Shown here one piece after another: positions 34,538-47,267 of a stretch of 64,000 nt of DNA. Source of the stretch: Cydia pomonella. Taxonomy: Eukaryota; Arthropoda; Insecta; Lepidoptera; Tortricidae. The stretch's first letter is position 1, and every line of letters starts with the position of its first letter. The position numbers and the translations under genes were made by a program. The notes beneath the pieces were generated by a model, which ran no database searches, was not told the DNA's origin, and saw only the letters and a program-made list of their open reading frames with translations. The stretch spans positions 1,736,001-1,800,000 of the forward strand of contig NC_084721.1 of assembly GCF_033807575.1 (NCBI RefSeq), in the 5' to 3' direction.

Positions 34538-36037
34538 CCTGTCATCTGCAGCTGACTGTACAAATCGCAACTAAATTGTGGTACAAATACTGAACTTAAT
34601 TACTAGCTTACATCTAAACCAGTAGGGCTAAGATGGTCGGCTCTTTATCATTTGTCACCATGTCTGTCACGTTCCGACAAGTATGTAAGTGCGAAAGTGA
34701 CGGGCATAGTGACAAGTGATAAAAATGGAACCATGCTGCCACTGCAGGTCGCTTCGCGATTTCTGCTAAAAACTTGTGCGCGCTGAAACCCCATAGGCCT
34801 AGTTTCAAATGTTATTAATTATATATCTAACGGAATGGACGACTATTATGACACCACGCGATTGAAAGAGACGGACACTGTCATTATCATGTTATCACAT
34901 AGACAAATACTTGGTAGTATCATATCCGTACAGTATTTGCAAAGTCTAAAATCTTTTCCCAAGGAATAGTTCCCATTAAATTCCTCTACAGCATCAAAAA
35001 GTTACACCAGCAGCCTGTATTGCACGGCGCGCACCTAGTGTATTTATGTCATTATTAACCGGCGCGAATTAATACTCATTTGGCGTCCATTTTTGTCGCA
35101 TTTTGTGTCGCGGCCGCAAAAACCACCATTCCTGTCCCGCCGCAAAAACGACGCGGCCGGCGATCGCCAAAAACGGAGCGCTAATCGTCCTGTATTGTTC
35201 GCTTTCTATAAATAAAAATGCTTTTGGAAAACATAACGAATTTCCGAAGATCAGTGTAATCAAAAACATTTATATATCAACAAAAACATTTATATATCAG
35301 TAAAACAAGCATTCGTTTATATTCAGAATAATATATTTTTTCTGTCGTTTCTACTCGTAATGATTGTTATTTAAAAGCAAACTTTAAAATATATATTTTG
35401 ACTACATAATGCGCTGTAATATTAGAAAAAAGTAACAAATATGACTAGCAAATTAGATCTCTTATAGATACAATATTTTAGCCAAAATAGTAGAATCTAG
35501 CCAGAATGGTGACTCCAGAACTACCAACCCAAAAAACCCCTAACGCAAGCAACCGTGAAAATATTCAATGTATCAACCCTAACAACGAAAACTGGCCGAC
35601 CAATCGCGTTGAAGGACTGTCGCATTGGCTTATTCTAATGTCGAACCCTCGAATTTAAATTTCGTACGTTCCGAGTAAATTGTTCCCTTTTCGAGTTCTT
35701 TTTTCAAACTGAACAATTTTACAGGAACACTTTATCATTTTCGAATGCTCTAAAAGCATTTTGTGTATTTTTTCCATTGCATATTGATTACAATGATTAC
35801 TATATAACCAACTGCTATTTCCTGCCAAATTTTCACGAGTTGTTTTATGTGATTATGTTTTTCATATTTATCTACTTTTATTCGTCTCACAACTAACGAA
35901 GCATTTATTTGTAATAATAACATTTATTAGAGTCATTGATTATAAAAATGGCTGATCATTACAAAAACATACAGAATGTTAATGAGAGAGTGAGAATCAG
36001 AGTGCATCATTGCCCTTATCAACAAATTACAGTCTTT

Positions 36038-36320
36038 GTAAATTAAAAATAGAACGACCCGGTTAAATCAAATTCTTCTGTCTTAGTTTCTTTTTTCAAA
36101 TTGTTCAGTCGGTATTAATTATGGTACGACTAGGTAAACGAATCATGAAAAAGCATAATGAAAATAAAGTCGTTATAAATTAAAAATCGAACGACCCGAT
36201 TAATCGAATTCATCTTCGTTCCTTTTTCAAATTGTCCAGTCCTAACTAAACTATGGTACGCCTAGGTAAACGAGTGATGAAAGAGCGTAATGATTAGTTC
36301 ATCGGCATATTAAAGTCGTT
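36038..36320. repeat. Tandem duplication, 137-bp period, two units
   Basis: Units start at 36038 and 36175. Both contain TAAATTAAAAAT, GAACGACCCG, TTTTTCAAATTGT.CAGTC, CTATGGTACG/TTATGGTACG, CTAGGTAAACGA and GCRTAATGA, and both end near TAAAGTCGTT. They have diverged by substitutions and small indels. The units are non-coding and their function is unknown. Confidence 0.85.
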
Positions 36321-36746
36321 TTAAGTGGACAAAAACGCGACGTGAGTCGGTCGGCGTGTCAGCACTAATTGAGTGCCGCACGCGATCCGGTGTTGCCAAC
36401 TTTGAATGAAAAAGTTGCTAGATAGCTTCTACACCTTATAGAAATATATAGTGGGGCACGTATTAGATGGTCAAACGCTATGAAGAAGTCAGCTGCTGGC
36501 AGTCTGCACCATGCAATCCACATGGCTAATGGCCGCACAAAATGGAGACAAATTACATAGTTATTGAGGGAGCGAGAAAAAATCATATTGCTATTTTTAG
36601 TAACACAGGCGCTACTAAAGGTATCTGATTATGCAGTGTTTCAGGCATTCATATTACCTTTGACTGTCAATCAACAATCGTGCGTTTGATTCGTAATAGC
36701 TGTTTTTACTTCATTTTTCTGACTGTGATTTATGAAATATCTTATA

Positions 36747-36990
36747 ATCATCATCATAACAGCTTTTTATCGCCCACTGCTGAGCCTAGGCCTCTCTTCG
36801 AGTACGCCACTTATCCCGGTCCTGAGCCAATCTCATCCAGAAGTGACGCGCAATCTTTCGAATGTCGTCCGCCCATCGACCCAACGAACGCCAGGCACTT
36901 CTTTCGTCTGAAAGCGGTCACCATTCCGTTAATATTTGGCCCACCTGCCGTCACTCTGCCTGGCAACATGGCCCGCCCAGCTCTATTTTA
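36747..36990 (-). pseudogene. LINE C-terminal fragment, copy 1, with a nonsense codon
   Basis: The minus strand reads RWADDIRKIARHFWMRLAQD, then RDKWRTRREA, a TAG stop, and AQQWAIK, followed by ATGATGATGAT-like sequence. It is the same element as 38362-38560, whose frame has TAC (Tyr) at the stop. The RWVDDI...W...AQDR..W....EAY.QQW pattern is a typical insect RTE-like LINE C-terminus. Confidence 0.85.
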
Positions 36991-37026
36991 ATTTATCTTA
37001 TAAGTTGAAGGAAAACAAAGTAAAGA

Positions 37027-37200
37027 AATTTGAAATTCAAAATTCAAAAATTTATTCTGCAAGTAGGCCTCAAGGGCTCTTTTATAAGTCAGTAAAACAT
37101 TATAGTAACATCATATAGTGACATGAAAAATACATAACAACATTTATAAATATACATAAACAGCCAATACCTGGGTAAAAACTTGTATACTTAATGTGTT
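37027..37200 (-). repeat. Probable retrotransposon 3' tail
   Basis: The sequence AAAAATTTATTCTGCAAGTA, then GGCCTCAAGGGCTCTTTTATAA, is one that I recall as a dispersed lepidopteran repeat (LINE 3' end, minus strand). There is no second copy in this window. Confidence 0.45.
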
Positions 37201-38025
37201 CCCAATAAGCGTAAGTAAGGATTTTAGCGCAATTAGATGGTTCAACATCTATGAAAGAACGTCTGTATGTAGTGAAACCTGTATAAGCTGAGGATATGAT
37301 GTAAAAATCTTAGAAAAATGTGCCATATTAGCATCAGAAACTGCTAAATTCTTGGTAATTCGCGACGTTGGCAACACTAACGCTATCGCATGGTGTAACT
37401 AGGCTTGTCTCCAAGTGCGAATTCCCCTACTATTCGATATTGTTTTTCTTCTGTGACCTAGATTTTGTAATCCAATGCGTTTGTAACTGATTTGGATCAT
37501 TAAACCAAAGTATGTAATTAAAATTAAAACTGTAATTTATTTTGATAAGTTATTTTTCAAGTAATTGCGCAAACGTAAATAGTTTTAGTTCGATCAATTA
37601 TACAGGTACTTTTTTTACACAGATCATAAAAATACCACTGCTCTATGTCTTTTTTACGAGAGATTACCATTTCATACCACAGATTAAAAAATACTACGTT
37701 TCTGTACGCTTTAACCTTGTTGCGTAGTTACTAATTCCATTACAGTTCCATATTTAAACATACTAGCGCTATCCCCTTCTTGCACCGAACTGTTTGTTGC
37801 TATCTCTTTCCCTAATTAATGAAAATGGCCGCATTCGCTGTGTTAATCGTAATAGTGTTTTTGAACTTTGATGAGTAAACATGAAATAGTGATTTTGGTG
37901 CGTAATTTCCTAACTGTGAAATGTATGTTTATTTTGCAAATCAACTGTTTTTCCTGTTATTTTATTATTTGTAATTGTCAATAGCAATGACATCATTATT
38001 TATTACGTTACGTTTATTATTTTAA

Positions 38026-38110
38026 CCGCCTCTTAGCCTAGTAGGTAATGGTAGTGTACGTGCCTACGAAGCAGGGTCCCGGGTTCGAATCCTTATGTAT
38101 ATAAGTAATA
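38026..38110 (+). mobile_element. SINE tRNA-like head only
   Basis: CGCCTCTTAGCCTAGTAGGT gives an A-box-like motif and GGGTTCGAATCC a perfect B box, with GCCTACGAAGCAGGGTCC between them. The SINE body that should follow (GGGCATTTATTTG) is missing; unrelated AT-rich sequence follows. It is too short and lacks tRNA pairing, so it is not a tRNA gene. Confidence 0.7.
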
Positions 38111-38361
38111 AGTACCTACTTTATCTCCTATTTTTTCCTTCCGCTGCGTATCATATAGTTGATATTCAGCCTTGTAGTTGATTAATACTATTATAGTAGT
38201 TTATGTGACTATTACATAATGGAATGTGAATGATGAAATGTTTTACGGTAAGTAGGTACAGTCACGGACATTAATTGTTGAGGTATTTAGGGTTCACTTT
38301 ACATTGGACATTTCATACCGTTAGTATTGACTACCAAAGTAGCTGGAACCCTAAATGGCTC

Positions 38362-38560
38362 ATGATCATCATCATATCAGCCTTTTATCGCCCACTGCTG
38401 AGCATAGGCCTCTCTTCTAGTACGCCACTTGCCCCGGTCCTGAGCTAATCGCATCCAGATGTGACCCGCAATTTTGCGAATGTCGTCCACCCAACGAGCC
38501 AACGGACGCCAGGGGCTTCTTTCATCCGTGATACGTGATTTTATCTTCACCTCTACTAAC
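38362..38560 (-). pseudogene. LINE C-terminal fragment, copy 2
   Basis: The minus strand encodes SRITDERSPWRPLARWVDDI, then RKIAGHIWMRLAQDRGKWRT and RREAYAQQWAIKG, and then GATGATGAT-like sequence. It is the same LINE tail as 36747-36990 but with an open frame over this stretch. The two copies lie 1.4 kb apart in the same orientation. Confidence 0.85.
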
Positions 38561-40330
38561 CCGATTTTTGGCCAGACTATAAACACAGTGTTGCATTTGG
38601 GATCAGCACATACAAGTTTTAAATCAACATTATCAATAAAAATCACAAACAACAACAAACGCAACTCTCAAGTGAAACCGAGAGCCCGAAACAAGGAATC
38701 CGCCGCAAAAACTCAGGGGACGATGAAGCGAAATCGCCGATGCGTTATCGAGAAAAAAAACCTCGTGCGAGCGAAACAAAAAACGTATCGTATCGCCGTT
38801 CCGCTCTAGCGCGCTCCAGCGCAGCTGCTGCGCCATTTTTTTTTCTTTTTTTTTTTAAATTGGATCAGAGTGACAAAGGAGTAAATTGCGCGGCTTGATC
38901 CTATGACAATTGATTGTGTTATTGTCGGGACAGATGTAAACAACGATGGATTGTGGAAAGAGCAACGGTGTTAGCGTGGTTGTCAAATAGACGTGGCGTG
39001 GGATAATCTAAACTGTGAGATCTTGTCAAAATGGGGCATTTTCCTAATTTCAAGGCAAATTTTTTTTTTTTTTTTGCACTCAAGTGAGTAGTATTTTGTT
39101 TAAGATAAGTTAGGCTCTATGTTTGTATTAAGTGAGAGTTAGAGATACATATAATTATAAGTACGTAAAAATTGCCAAAAATGCAGTAACCAAGGTAAGG
39201 ACAAGATATGTGTGCAAAGGTGTGTATAGAGATAAATAGAGATCTTTATTTGCATACCAATATATGTTACATACATGGACCCTGGAAAGGGTGTAGCATA
39301 ATAATAGGTAAGAAGTTCACAATATCATAGTTTTATTATATAAGTTACCTATGACCTATACTTACAATAGAGTAAATAAGAGTTGTACATTTTCTAATAT
39401 TCATATATTCACCATAGAGTGTATAGTATATTTACTAAATAATAAATAGGTAAATTATTGTTCTCTCACCATTGCTACATTGTTTGTGTTTGTCAGAAAC
39501 AAGTTTCCATTGAAATATACGAATATATTCATCCGTCACAATCATAAATAATTTTTCACATATTTATTATCTGTTGACATTATTTGATTTATGACTCCAA
39601 GTTATTTTGTACAAGGTGTGACCAGGATTAATAAATATTGGCATAATAAAGACATTATCTGGCAACACATTTGAAATTTTAATGTTACTACCAAATACAG
39701 ATTGACACGTAAAAAGTGATTAGCAAGTTTTCGTAACACTTGGTGATACGGCCAAGTTTTTTATCAATGACGGACCTGACGGGTGATAATTTTTGATATG
39801 TATGTCAATTGTCTATGACGAGAAAATGTCGTGAATACTCGTATGTAAACAACCCGATTTCACGGACATAATACATTCTGATAAGCTTCTCAATATGTAC
39901 ATGTTTATAATTGTTTATACCGTACGAATAAATTGCCAATATATTGCCGATATATTTGTGCGCAGATAGCGAAGTCACCTGAGCTCGGCAACCGATAATG
40001 CATGTAAGCAAACGCGCTCGAATAAGACCCAGATGATCTAAAGTAGACTTTATATCGTCGCGATAAAGTACACGAATGTTTGTATAGTCAAAGTCTTCGA
40101 TCGCCGTGCATCACGGTCTGCGCGTAGATCATGCTGTGCGCGCGCTGAGCCGTGGCTGCGTTTTTTCGACGGCGCTACTCAGCTTGTAATTAAAATCTCA
40201 TTGTTACAGCCAAGTTCTTAAGCCACATGCTTCTATCTAGTTTAATAACATGAATAGTTTCAAATATCAAATATACTCTTGGAGTAGATTAGGTAGGTTA
40301 TAAACATTGATAGGAATATATGGAATATAT

Positions 40331-40595
40331 CGACAACCGGTCTGGCGTAGTGGGTAGTCACCCTGCCTATGAAGCCGATGGTTCTGTGTTCGATTCCCGG
40401 TAAGAGCATTTATTTGTGTGATGAGCACAGATATTTGTACCTGAGTCCTGGATGTTTTCTATGTATTTAAGTATTTGTATACCACATATATGTATCGTTG
40501 TCTGAGTACCCACAAGTCCGACAACACAGGCCATCTTGAGCTTATCGTGGGACTCAGTCAATTTGGGTAAGAATGACCCTTGAATATTTATTTAT
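40331..40595 (+). mobile_element. tRNA-derived SINE, full-length copy
   Basis: A box TGGCGTAGTGGGTAGT, B box GTGTTCGATTCCC, then the family body GAGCATTTATTTGTGTGATG, TGTACCTGAGTCCTGG, ATATGTATCGTTGTCTGAGT and GAGCTTATCGTGGGACTCAG, ending in TATTTATTTAT. It is the same family as the copy at 27441. Confidence 0.9.
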
Positions 40596-41739
40596 CAGTT
40601 TTAAGAGTATTACAGTTGTTTTAACTCTCTATAAGGCATAATATTAAAGTGTCAGATATTAAATTTAAAATAAAGTTCAGAATTGAGAAATATATTCCCT
40701 CTGCTAAAGGTTTAGCCTTACTTAGGTATACTTATGTAGCAAACCAGATTTTCAAGCTTTAAATATAGATAACTATCAAATCTTTGAATATTATTTTTGC
40801 CCACAACAAAATTAATAATTCAATTTACAAATAAGTACTTTGTTTTAATGTTGTGAAGTCATTCATACAAAGGTTTAAAGCCACCACGTAATGATTTTGA
40901 AATCAAAACGAAATTCTCTGAACTTGGTGATCCACTCCCGCGCCCGCGCTCGTTAATGCTGTGCGGGTAACGTACTGTGCCAAGATTGATATGTTATTAT
41001 AGCTCGAGTATGCATCGATACATTACGGCGCGCTCTGGAGGACTTGGCCTAATTTTTCAACGCTACTTTTAAATACATGCGCGTGAGGTTTTCGTTTGAT
41101 TAATTTTTGTCCGTGCTAAAGTTTCAAAAGTTTTGTACCCATTAAAACGTACAAGTTAGTTTATGACGACTACATGTTTATGTATGCTTTTTAACACAAT
41201 TATTTGATAGTTAATGTATACTGCACAGCAGAGAAACCTGGTAAGCGGTAAGCATCCAAGAAGAGTTCACATTATGCCTATAAGCGTCGTGGTAGGTTTA
41301 ACTTCCCACACCGGTTCTTAAGACTTAATACCAATACCATGTTCACTTTTTTTAAACCCATGGAAAATTTAATGGCAATAACATGAACTGATTAAGAGAT
41401 AATAAAGCTGTAAATTAGAAAGCTATGGCTCCCACGTTTCAGTAGCGTGATTCCATTACAATAAAATCTGAAACGAATAAATATCTGTCTCGGCGAAAAC
41501 ACAAGTCAATTAACAGCCATTACGGTAATTAAAAATGGAAATAGATTATTACTGAATCGATATCTGTATCGGAACTCCATTTATATTGCTACTTGTGTGA
41601 ACTGTGCTAAAAACTAGGCAAGCGACGCAATGGGAATGGTTTTTAATCCATATAGATGTTAATGTTGCTAGATAACGAGCGGTGTGGCCAGGGTTAAAAA
41701 TTGTTTGGGTTAAACCTGTTTTTATTTATTTATTATACA

Positions 41740-41872
41740 ACTACTTAGAGTCTCATAGCTCAACGAGGGAGGGGTTTAGTGTCGGCAACGCGCATGTAAC
41801 TCCACTGGAGGCTACGGAGACTGCTTACCATCAGGCGGGCCGTATGCTTGTTTGCCACCGACGTAGTATATA
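41740..41872 (-). repeat. Family B copy, minus strand
   Basis: TGCTTACCATCAGGCGGGCC and GTATGCTTGTTTGCCACCGA are the reverse complement of family-B left motifs. CAACGCGCATGTAACTCC and GGAGGCTACGGAGAC lie before them. Confidence 0.65.
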
Positions 41873-41875
41873 TAA

Positions 41876-41953
41876 AGTCTGTGCGGAAAGAGAAGAGTTG
41901 TGGAATGTATGAGGCCCAATACATTCCACGACTCTGCTCTTTCTGAACAGACT
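41876..41953. repeat. Fold-back, 78 bp, near-perfect arms
   Basis: AGTCTGTGCGGAAAGAGAAG then AGTTGTGGAATGTAT is mirrored by ATACATTCCACGACTCTGCT then CTTTCTGAACAGACT, around a loop of about 8 bases. It directly follows a family-B copy. Confidence 0.75.
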
Positions 41954-42509
41954 ACCTACAGTTTGGCCAAGGACTGTCTACTTTCCAAACATAGAGATAA
42001 TCATACTGTCTTTACCTTACGCTAGTACTAGCACCCAAAAAAAGAGATGAGGAGGCATAGTTTTTTTTTGTTATTTACTGACAAATTATGTTGCCACACT
42101 ATAATTACATGCATGATTTGATTATTGGCATATGTCTGAAAAAAAAAAACATTACGTGTTAGCATTTTTTTACAACTCTTTTTTTGTTTAACTTACAAAA
42201 TTTTGCTTTCATATAGGAATAATAAAGTTAAACCAGATGTGTCTAATTAGCAGGGGGGTTTTGACCCCCCACAGCAAAAATAATCGATGCCCGCGAGCAA
42301 TTGTCATTCCATCATTATTCTTAATTACTTGTCATTACAGTGCTCTATAAAAACCGTCTCTACCAATTACTGGAGAGCCAATTTACTATTTATGTTAAGG
42401 GAATTTAATAAATATTGGTATCAATTAGAGAGTATATGTGGACTTGTGGAGGATATGGCGAGTGGTCATGCTTAAGTGGGTTTCTTGGTGATACCATGGA
42501 AGAGAGGTA

Positions 42510-42618
42510 TTTTTTATTCATGTGATAGGAGGCAAACGAGCAGACGAACCGCTTGATGGTAAGCAGTTACCTTCACCCATGGACACCAAACCGGGGGGCT
42601 GCTAATGCATTGCCGGTC

Positions 42619-42649
<31 letters not shown>

Positions 42650-42950
42650 TTATAGGACATTATTACACAAATTGACTAAGTCCCACAGTAAGCTCAATAA
42701 GGCTTGTGTTAAGGGTACTTAGACAACGATATATATAATATATAAATATTTACAAATACTTAAATACATAGAAAACGCCCATGACTCAGGAACAAATATC
42801 CATACTCATCACACGAATAAATGCCCTTACCAGGATTTGAACCCGGGACCATCGGCTTCGTAGGCAGGGTCACTACCCACTAGGCCAGACCGGTCGTCAA
42901 AGTTAACATATAACTTTTAAGAAGAGTACGCTCTTTTCCTGAAGGTTTGA
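42510..42950 (+). repeat. Family B copy split by a SINE insertion
   Basis: The left half (TTTTTATTCATGTGATAGGA ... GCATTGCCGGTCTT, 42510-42620) and the right half (TTTTAAGAAGAGTACGCTCT ... GAAGGTTTGA, 42913-42950) are continuous in the copy at 19300. The SINE at 42621-42898 lies exactly at the break. Confidence 0.85.
42621..42898 (-). mobile_element. tRNA-derived SINE, full-length, inserted in family B
   Basis: Read on the minus strand: ACCGGTCTGGCCTAGTGGGT (A box), GCCTACGAAGCCGATGGTCC, GGGTTCAAATCC (B box), the standard body, and an (AAAT)n-type tail seen on plus as AAATAAATAAATAAAT. It is the best-preserved copy in the window. Its position inside a family-B repeat shows that it moved later. 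Confidence 0.92.
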
Positions 42951-45900
42951 AGATCGTATCGTTCATTCCACAATTAGTATTTGACTTAGAGTACCTATAG
43001 TTAAACTTTATAAATTTGTAAAATGTATTGTATACACATTATGGACAGAAAGAAGAGATAGGAATAATAATAAATCCTCTTGCTAAACTGGGGATTTTGA
43101 AATGAGAAAATGTAATCTAAAATAACTAAATCGACCGCAGTGGACTCTCCGAAACAGAACATATACAAGTATTTTATATGAGTCATCAGTCAAAATCGGC
43201 AGTCTCCTTAATGACAACAAAAACTGACAATGTCAACGCACCCGTCAAAACGTGGCTCAAGCAAAAAGAAGTGCTTTCATATTTCTGTATTCGTCATATT
43301 GCTATCATATTACTTAATTGAGAAATATGAGCGAAATATGTATTTTCAGTGTGTTTTATTAATGTTGAAAGATTTAAAAAATGTTTAGTGAAAATGAGAA
43401 AATCAAACAAAATATATCTCATAATGACAATGCCGCATGAACACTTTTACTGGTGTCAACGCTTCCCAATGATTACATATGTGAGAATGAACGTATGTCA
43501 CACACGTGTTCGTAATTATTTGTATATTCCCACGTGGGTTAAAGTTAACTTTCGTCGCAATATGTATGTTTAATATGATATAGCATATACATGTACTTTA
43601 GAAAGCCATTTCCGTCAGTACAAAACGGCGGCTACTTGACACATGTTGAATATTATAACAAAATTTAGTTACCTAAATGGATAGAAAATGAGCCATCCAT
43701 TATAAAAAAGTGGAATTGAAAAAATTACATTATAAAAAAATACAAGGCTCAGAAAATCTCAAAAAAAATTTTTTTTTTGTCCTTCAAGAATAGAAAAGAA
43801 AATGTTACTATTCGATTCTTTACATTTTATTGAAAAATAAATTGTATGACAACTATACACATAAACGCAATATTTCAGGGTCAAAATGGCAATTTCCTTG
43901 ATCTTCCAAACATTTAGGACAGACTTATGTAATGTGACGTCACATCACCTTATCATTTTGTTAGAGGCGTTTCAATCGTCGAGTGCGAGCGTCAGACTTT
44001 AACTCCCATTTCTGATCTTTGTATTGCTTAAATACCATGATCCTATATAGACATTTGATCCATTTGATCACATTATTTACAAAAAACAGTCAAGTAGCCA
44101 ATTGTCCTCAAATCAAAATTCCTCTCCCAGATTTTTTATAAAAAAAGCATTACTATATTTTAAGTGTGTAATTGTAAAAGTTATAACCATTTTACGTGAA
44201 ACGGAACGCACTAGCTGTCAAATTCATAACTGTCAATCACGTTTTATACAATACTACTAATTTTACTTATAATCATTATTTGAAGCGTGAAGCATTCACA
44301 AGTGGCTCTATATATCAATCACTCGGCCACTTAAATATATTTATAACATAGGCATCGAAAATAAACACGATTTATGATTTATAGCGCGTCGTCACCGAAT
44401 TTTATCTCAATGCACCCGATAAGTTTTACGATTGCAATTAAGGCGATTAACACGTAACTAATGATAAATTGTTTATTAATTGATATCAATTGGACATTAT
44501 GTGACAGATTTTTTGTGATTGAAATGTTTTTATGATGATATCGGCTAGTAATGTTGACATATGTTTAGTGCATCTCTTGTCTTAGGACAGACAATTTAGA
44601 GACTTTTTGAAATTATTATAGACCTAGGTTTAAAAAGTAATATTATGTTTTTTTTTTTTATATTCGTATTGGGTCTTATAGGATTAATTAGGTAAGTTTA
44701 TATCAGAATTCTATTATTCCATATTCACTAACAAATCTTACAATCTATACACATTTTGACACTTAAAACTAGGTGGACAACTTGTGGATCTGGTTCCAAT
44801 AGTAATGGAAGGGACCTTCTCCCCGTCCTGCCACTGTCTCCAGGAGACTGTTGGGGCTACCGGCGATACGTCTCAGCATGGACGCGACACGTTTTCGCAT
44901 TATCGCGTGAAAGCCATCAAAATGACCATTAAAAGTACCTAGTTTTACTATATCTGCCTTTTTACAGCTTTATAGAAAATCATATTTTGTCTCCAAGTAA
45001 TGTATAAAATCACTTGTGTAATATATGTACTTCCTCAATCTACAATAAATAATAACGGTCAGTTCCATGACCAGTTATCTCAGGTCAAAAGTTGCAATAT
45101 AACAACTATAAATACCATTTACTTCCAATAATTACAGTACAATGAAGTCTTTGACTGATAACGATTCAATAATATTGGTAATAAAGGGAAATTTCATATC
45201 ATTACGACTGTACAAAGTCACTTCCGCCAGAATTGATATTAAAACCTCTTTCGTCAAGTGAAGACGTTGGCTGCCACCGCAGCATGTCAACGCCTATTGT
45301 GTTTCGAAAAAAAAAACACTTGCGGTAATAAAAATTGACAAAATTACACGGTTTTGATTGTTGGTTCTACTGATTACCGGTTCTACGGGAACGATTGTAA
45401 AATTACTCTATTTGAACGTTTTATTGTTATTCAAATGATACGTGTTAGTTCGTTTCGGCTTGTCATGTTATTACTGTTATTGGGTAAATGTTATGGTTAA
45501 AACAGCTTTCTACGTTGATTTTATACTTTCGCTTTTTTAACAAAAATTTACTCATGGGTAATAATAGTGGCAACACCATTGTTCGATTTACTTAAACTTT
45601 TAAAAAGCGGCGACATTCACCTGACGGCGGTTTTTCAATTCTGTTTTTACAAAAACTGGCTTTAGACGACATCTTGCCTCGCTAAAAAACCAGCAATTCA
45701 ATTCGCTCCGGCGAGAAACTCACGAGTTATGATAATTAAAATAAAAACGCGTCCGATCGATTATGTCCCACTGATACGAAACTTAATTTAGTTGACGATA
45801 AAATTTGCGTACAAACAAGCATAGAGCTAAACGATTACAGCTTGAACCCTGAACAATCGATACTGAAACGCCTACAGCAATCCGATCCGATTCGATTTTA

Positions 45901-47130
45901 CCGTTACTAATTACGCCTAAGACTTATTAAAGCATTACTGTAAGAAATTGCAGCTAGTGATTTACAGCCGCCATTTTGCGCGACATTTTAATATGCCAAT
46001 GCGTTCGCGCGCTTTTTACTTTTTTTTTCTTTTTTTTTAATCGTGATGGGACGGCAGGTGCGTTCACAAAGTTATTCCGGCCAGTGTTCTGCAGAGTAAT
46101 TTCGGGCAGTGAATGGACGCTGTGTATGGAATGGAAATTGGGGAAGCATGGATTTTTATTACGGATTTTCGGTCCGCCGTTGGGTTTTTTCGTGGAAATA
46201 TGAAATCGAATTATTGGCGGATACGATACTCGGCGCGTGGAATTTTTAACCTATCGTGTCTGAAAAATGCTCCATTTTCTGAGCTAGGTTTTAGTTTCAT
46301 TAAAAAATAAAAAAAACTTCTTTGGTTAACGGATTTGATTTTTATGTCTATCGGAAATTTTAAAGGACGGCATTTATCTGTTGAACAGGAGTCAAGGGTA
46401 AAGAAAAACGGGTACTCTCATAAATAAATTGTTTATGGCTAGATACAGCATAGATATTAGCAATTAATTGTATATTTACTACGCATGGTCAAGTAAACTA
46501 GCAGGCAACCTACGACGATCTTATCGTCATTGCCTAGGTAATGTTACTAGTACAACAAAGTTGCCAATAGTCGTATAATTTTTAACGTTGATATTATTTT
46601 TAGAACATGAAGCGTATTCTGATTGAAACAGGTTATCATTTCTCTCTGGAGTTTTCATGGATACGATCTGTCAGTTTCAAGTGACATCAACCAGAAACAG
46701 AACATGACCATAACAAATCCAGATCAAATTCACAACCTATATTACAATCAGAATACGTCTCCAGACTCATATCGGAGAATCTAAATTCAAATGGAAAGTA
46801 TTTATTAGTAAAAATTGAGACTATCGTTAGTTCTATTGGCTATTCCATTACTCAAATCTCATAGTAGATGTCCGAGTGCTCGTCACTGTCTCAGTAGACG
46901 TCATCTTTAAATGTAGTCATTGTCAATAGAGGTGACAGCAGGGTGTCATCTATTGGGCATTAGTGTGTCGATCACTAGGACCTTAACGTTTGCGACATGT
47001 TTCAAACTGGAGAATATTTTCAAGGACGGGAGATTGCCATAAAAATGAACATCCCAAGTTGTAGGGTTAACTCAATAGGTATTTTTGTTTACTTGTTGAG
47101 GTCATCTGACTTTATCTATTTGCTAAGAAA

Positions 47131-47267
47131 ACACCTAAGGTCTGAGACCCTTCCACCAACATCATAAAATCGAAAAATTCTGCCTCTCTGTCGCTTGCAT
47201 ATACAAAGGAAGAGAGGCAGACAACGATTTTCGATTTTACGATGTTGGCGGTAGGTCCTCTGGTGTC
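47131..47267. mobile_element. Fold-back MITE with CCTCTCTGTCGC core
   Basis: CCACCAACATCATAAAATCG then AATTCTGCCTCTCT is mirrored by AGAGAGGCAGACAACGATTTTC then GATTTTACGATGTTGG. Weaker mirroring extends outward to ACACCTAAGGTC / GGTCCTCTGGTGT. The core resembles that of 10242-10345. Confidence 0.75.
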
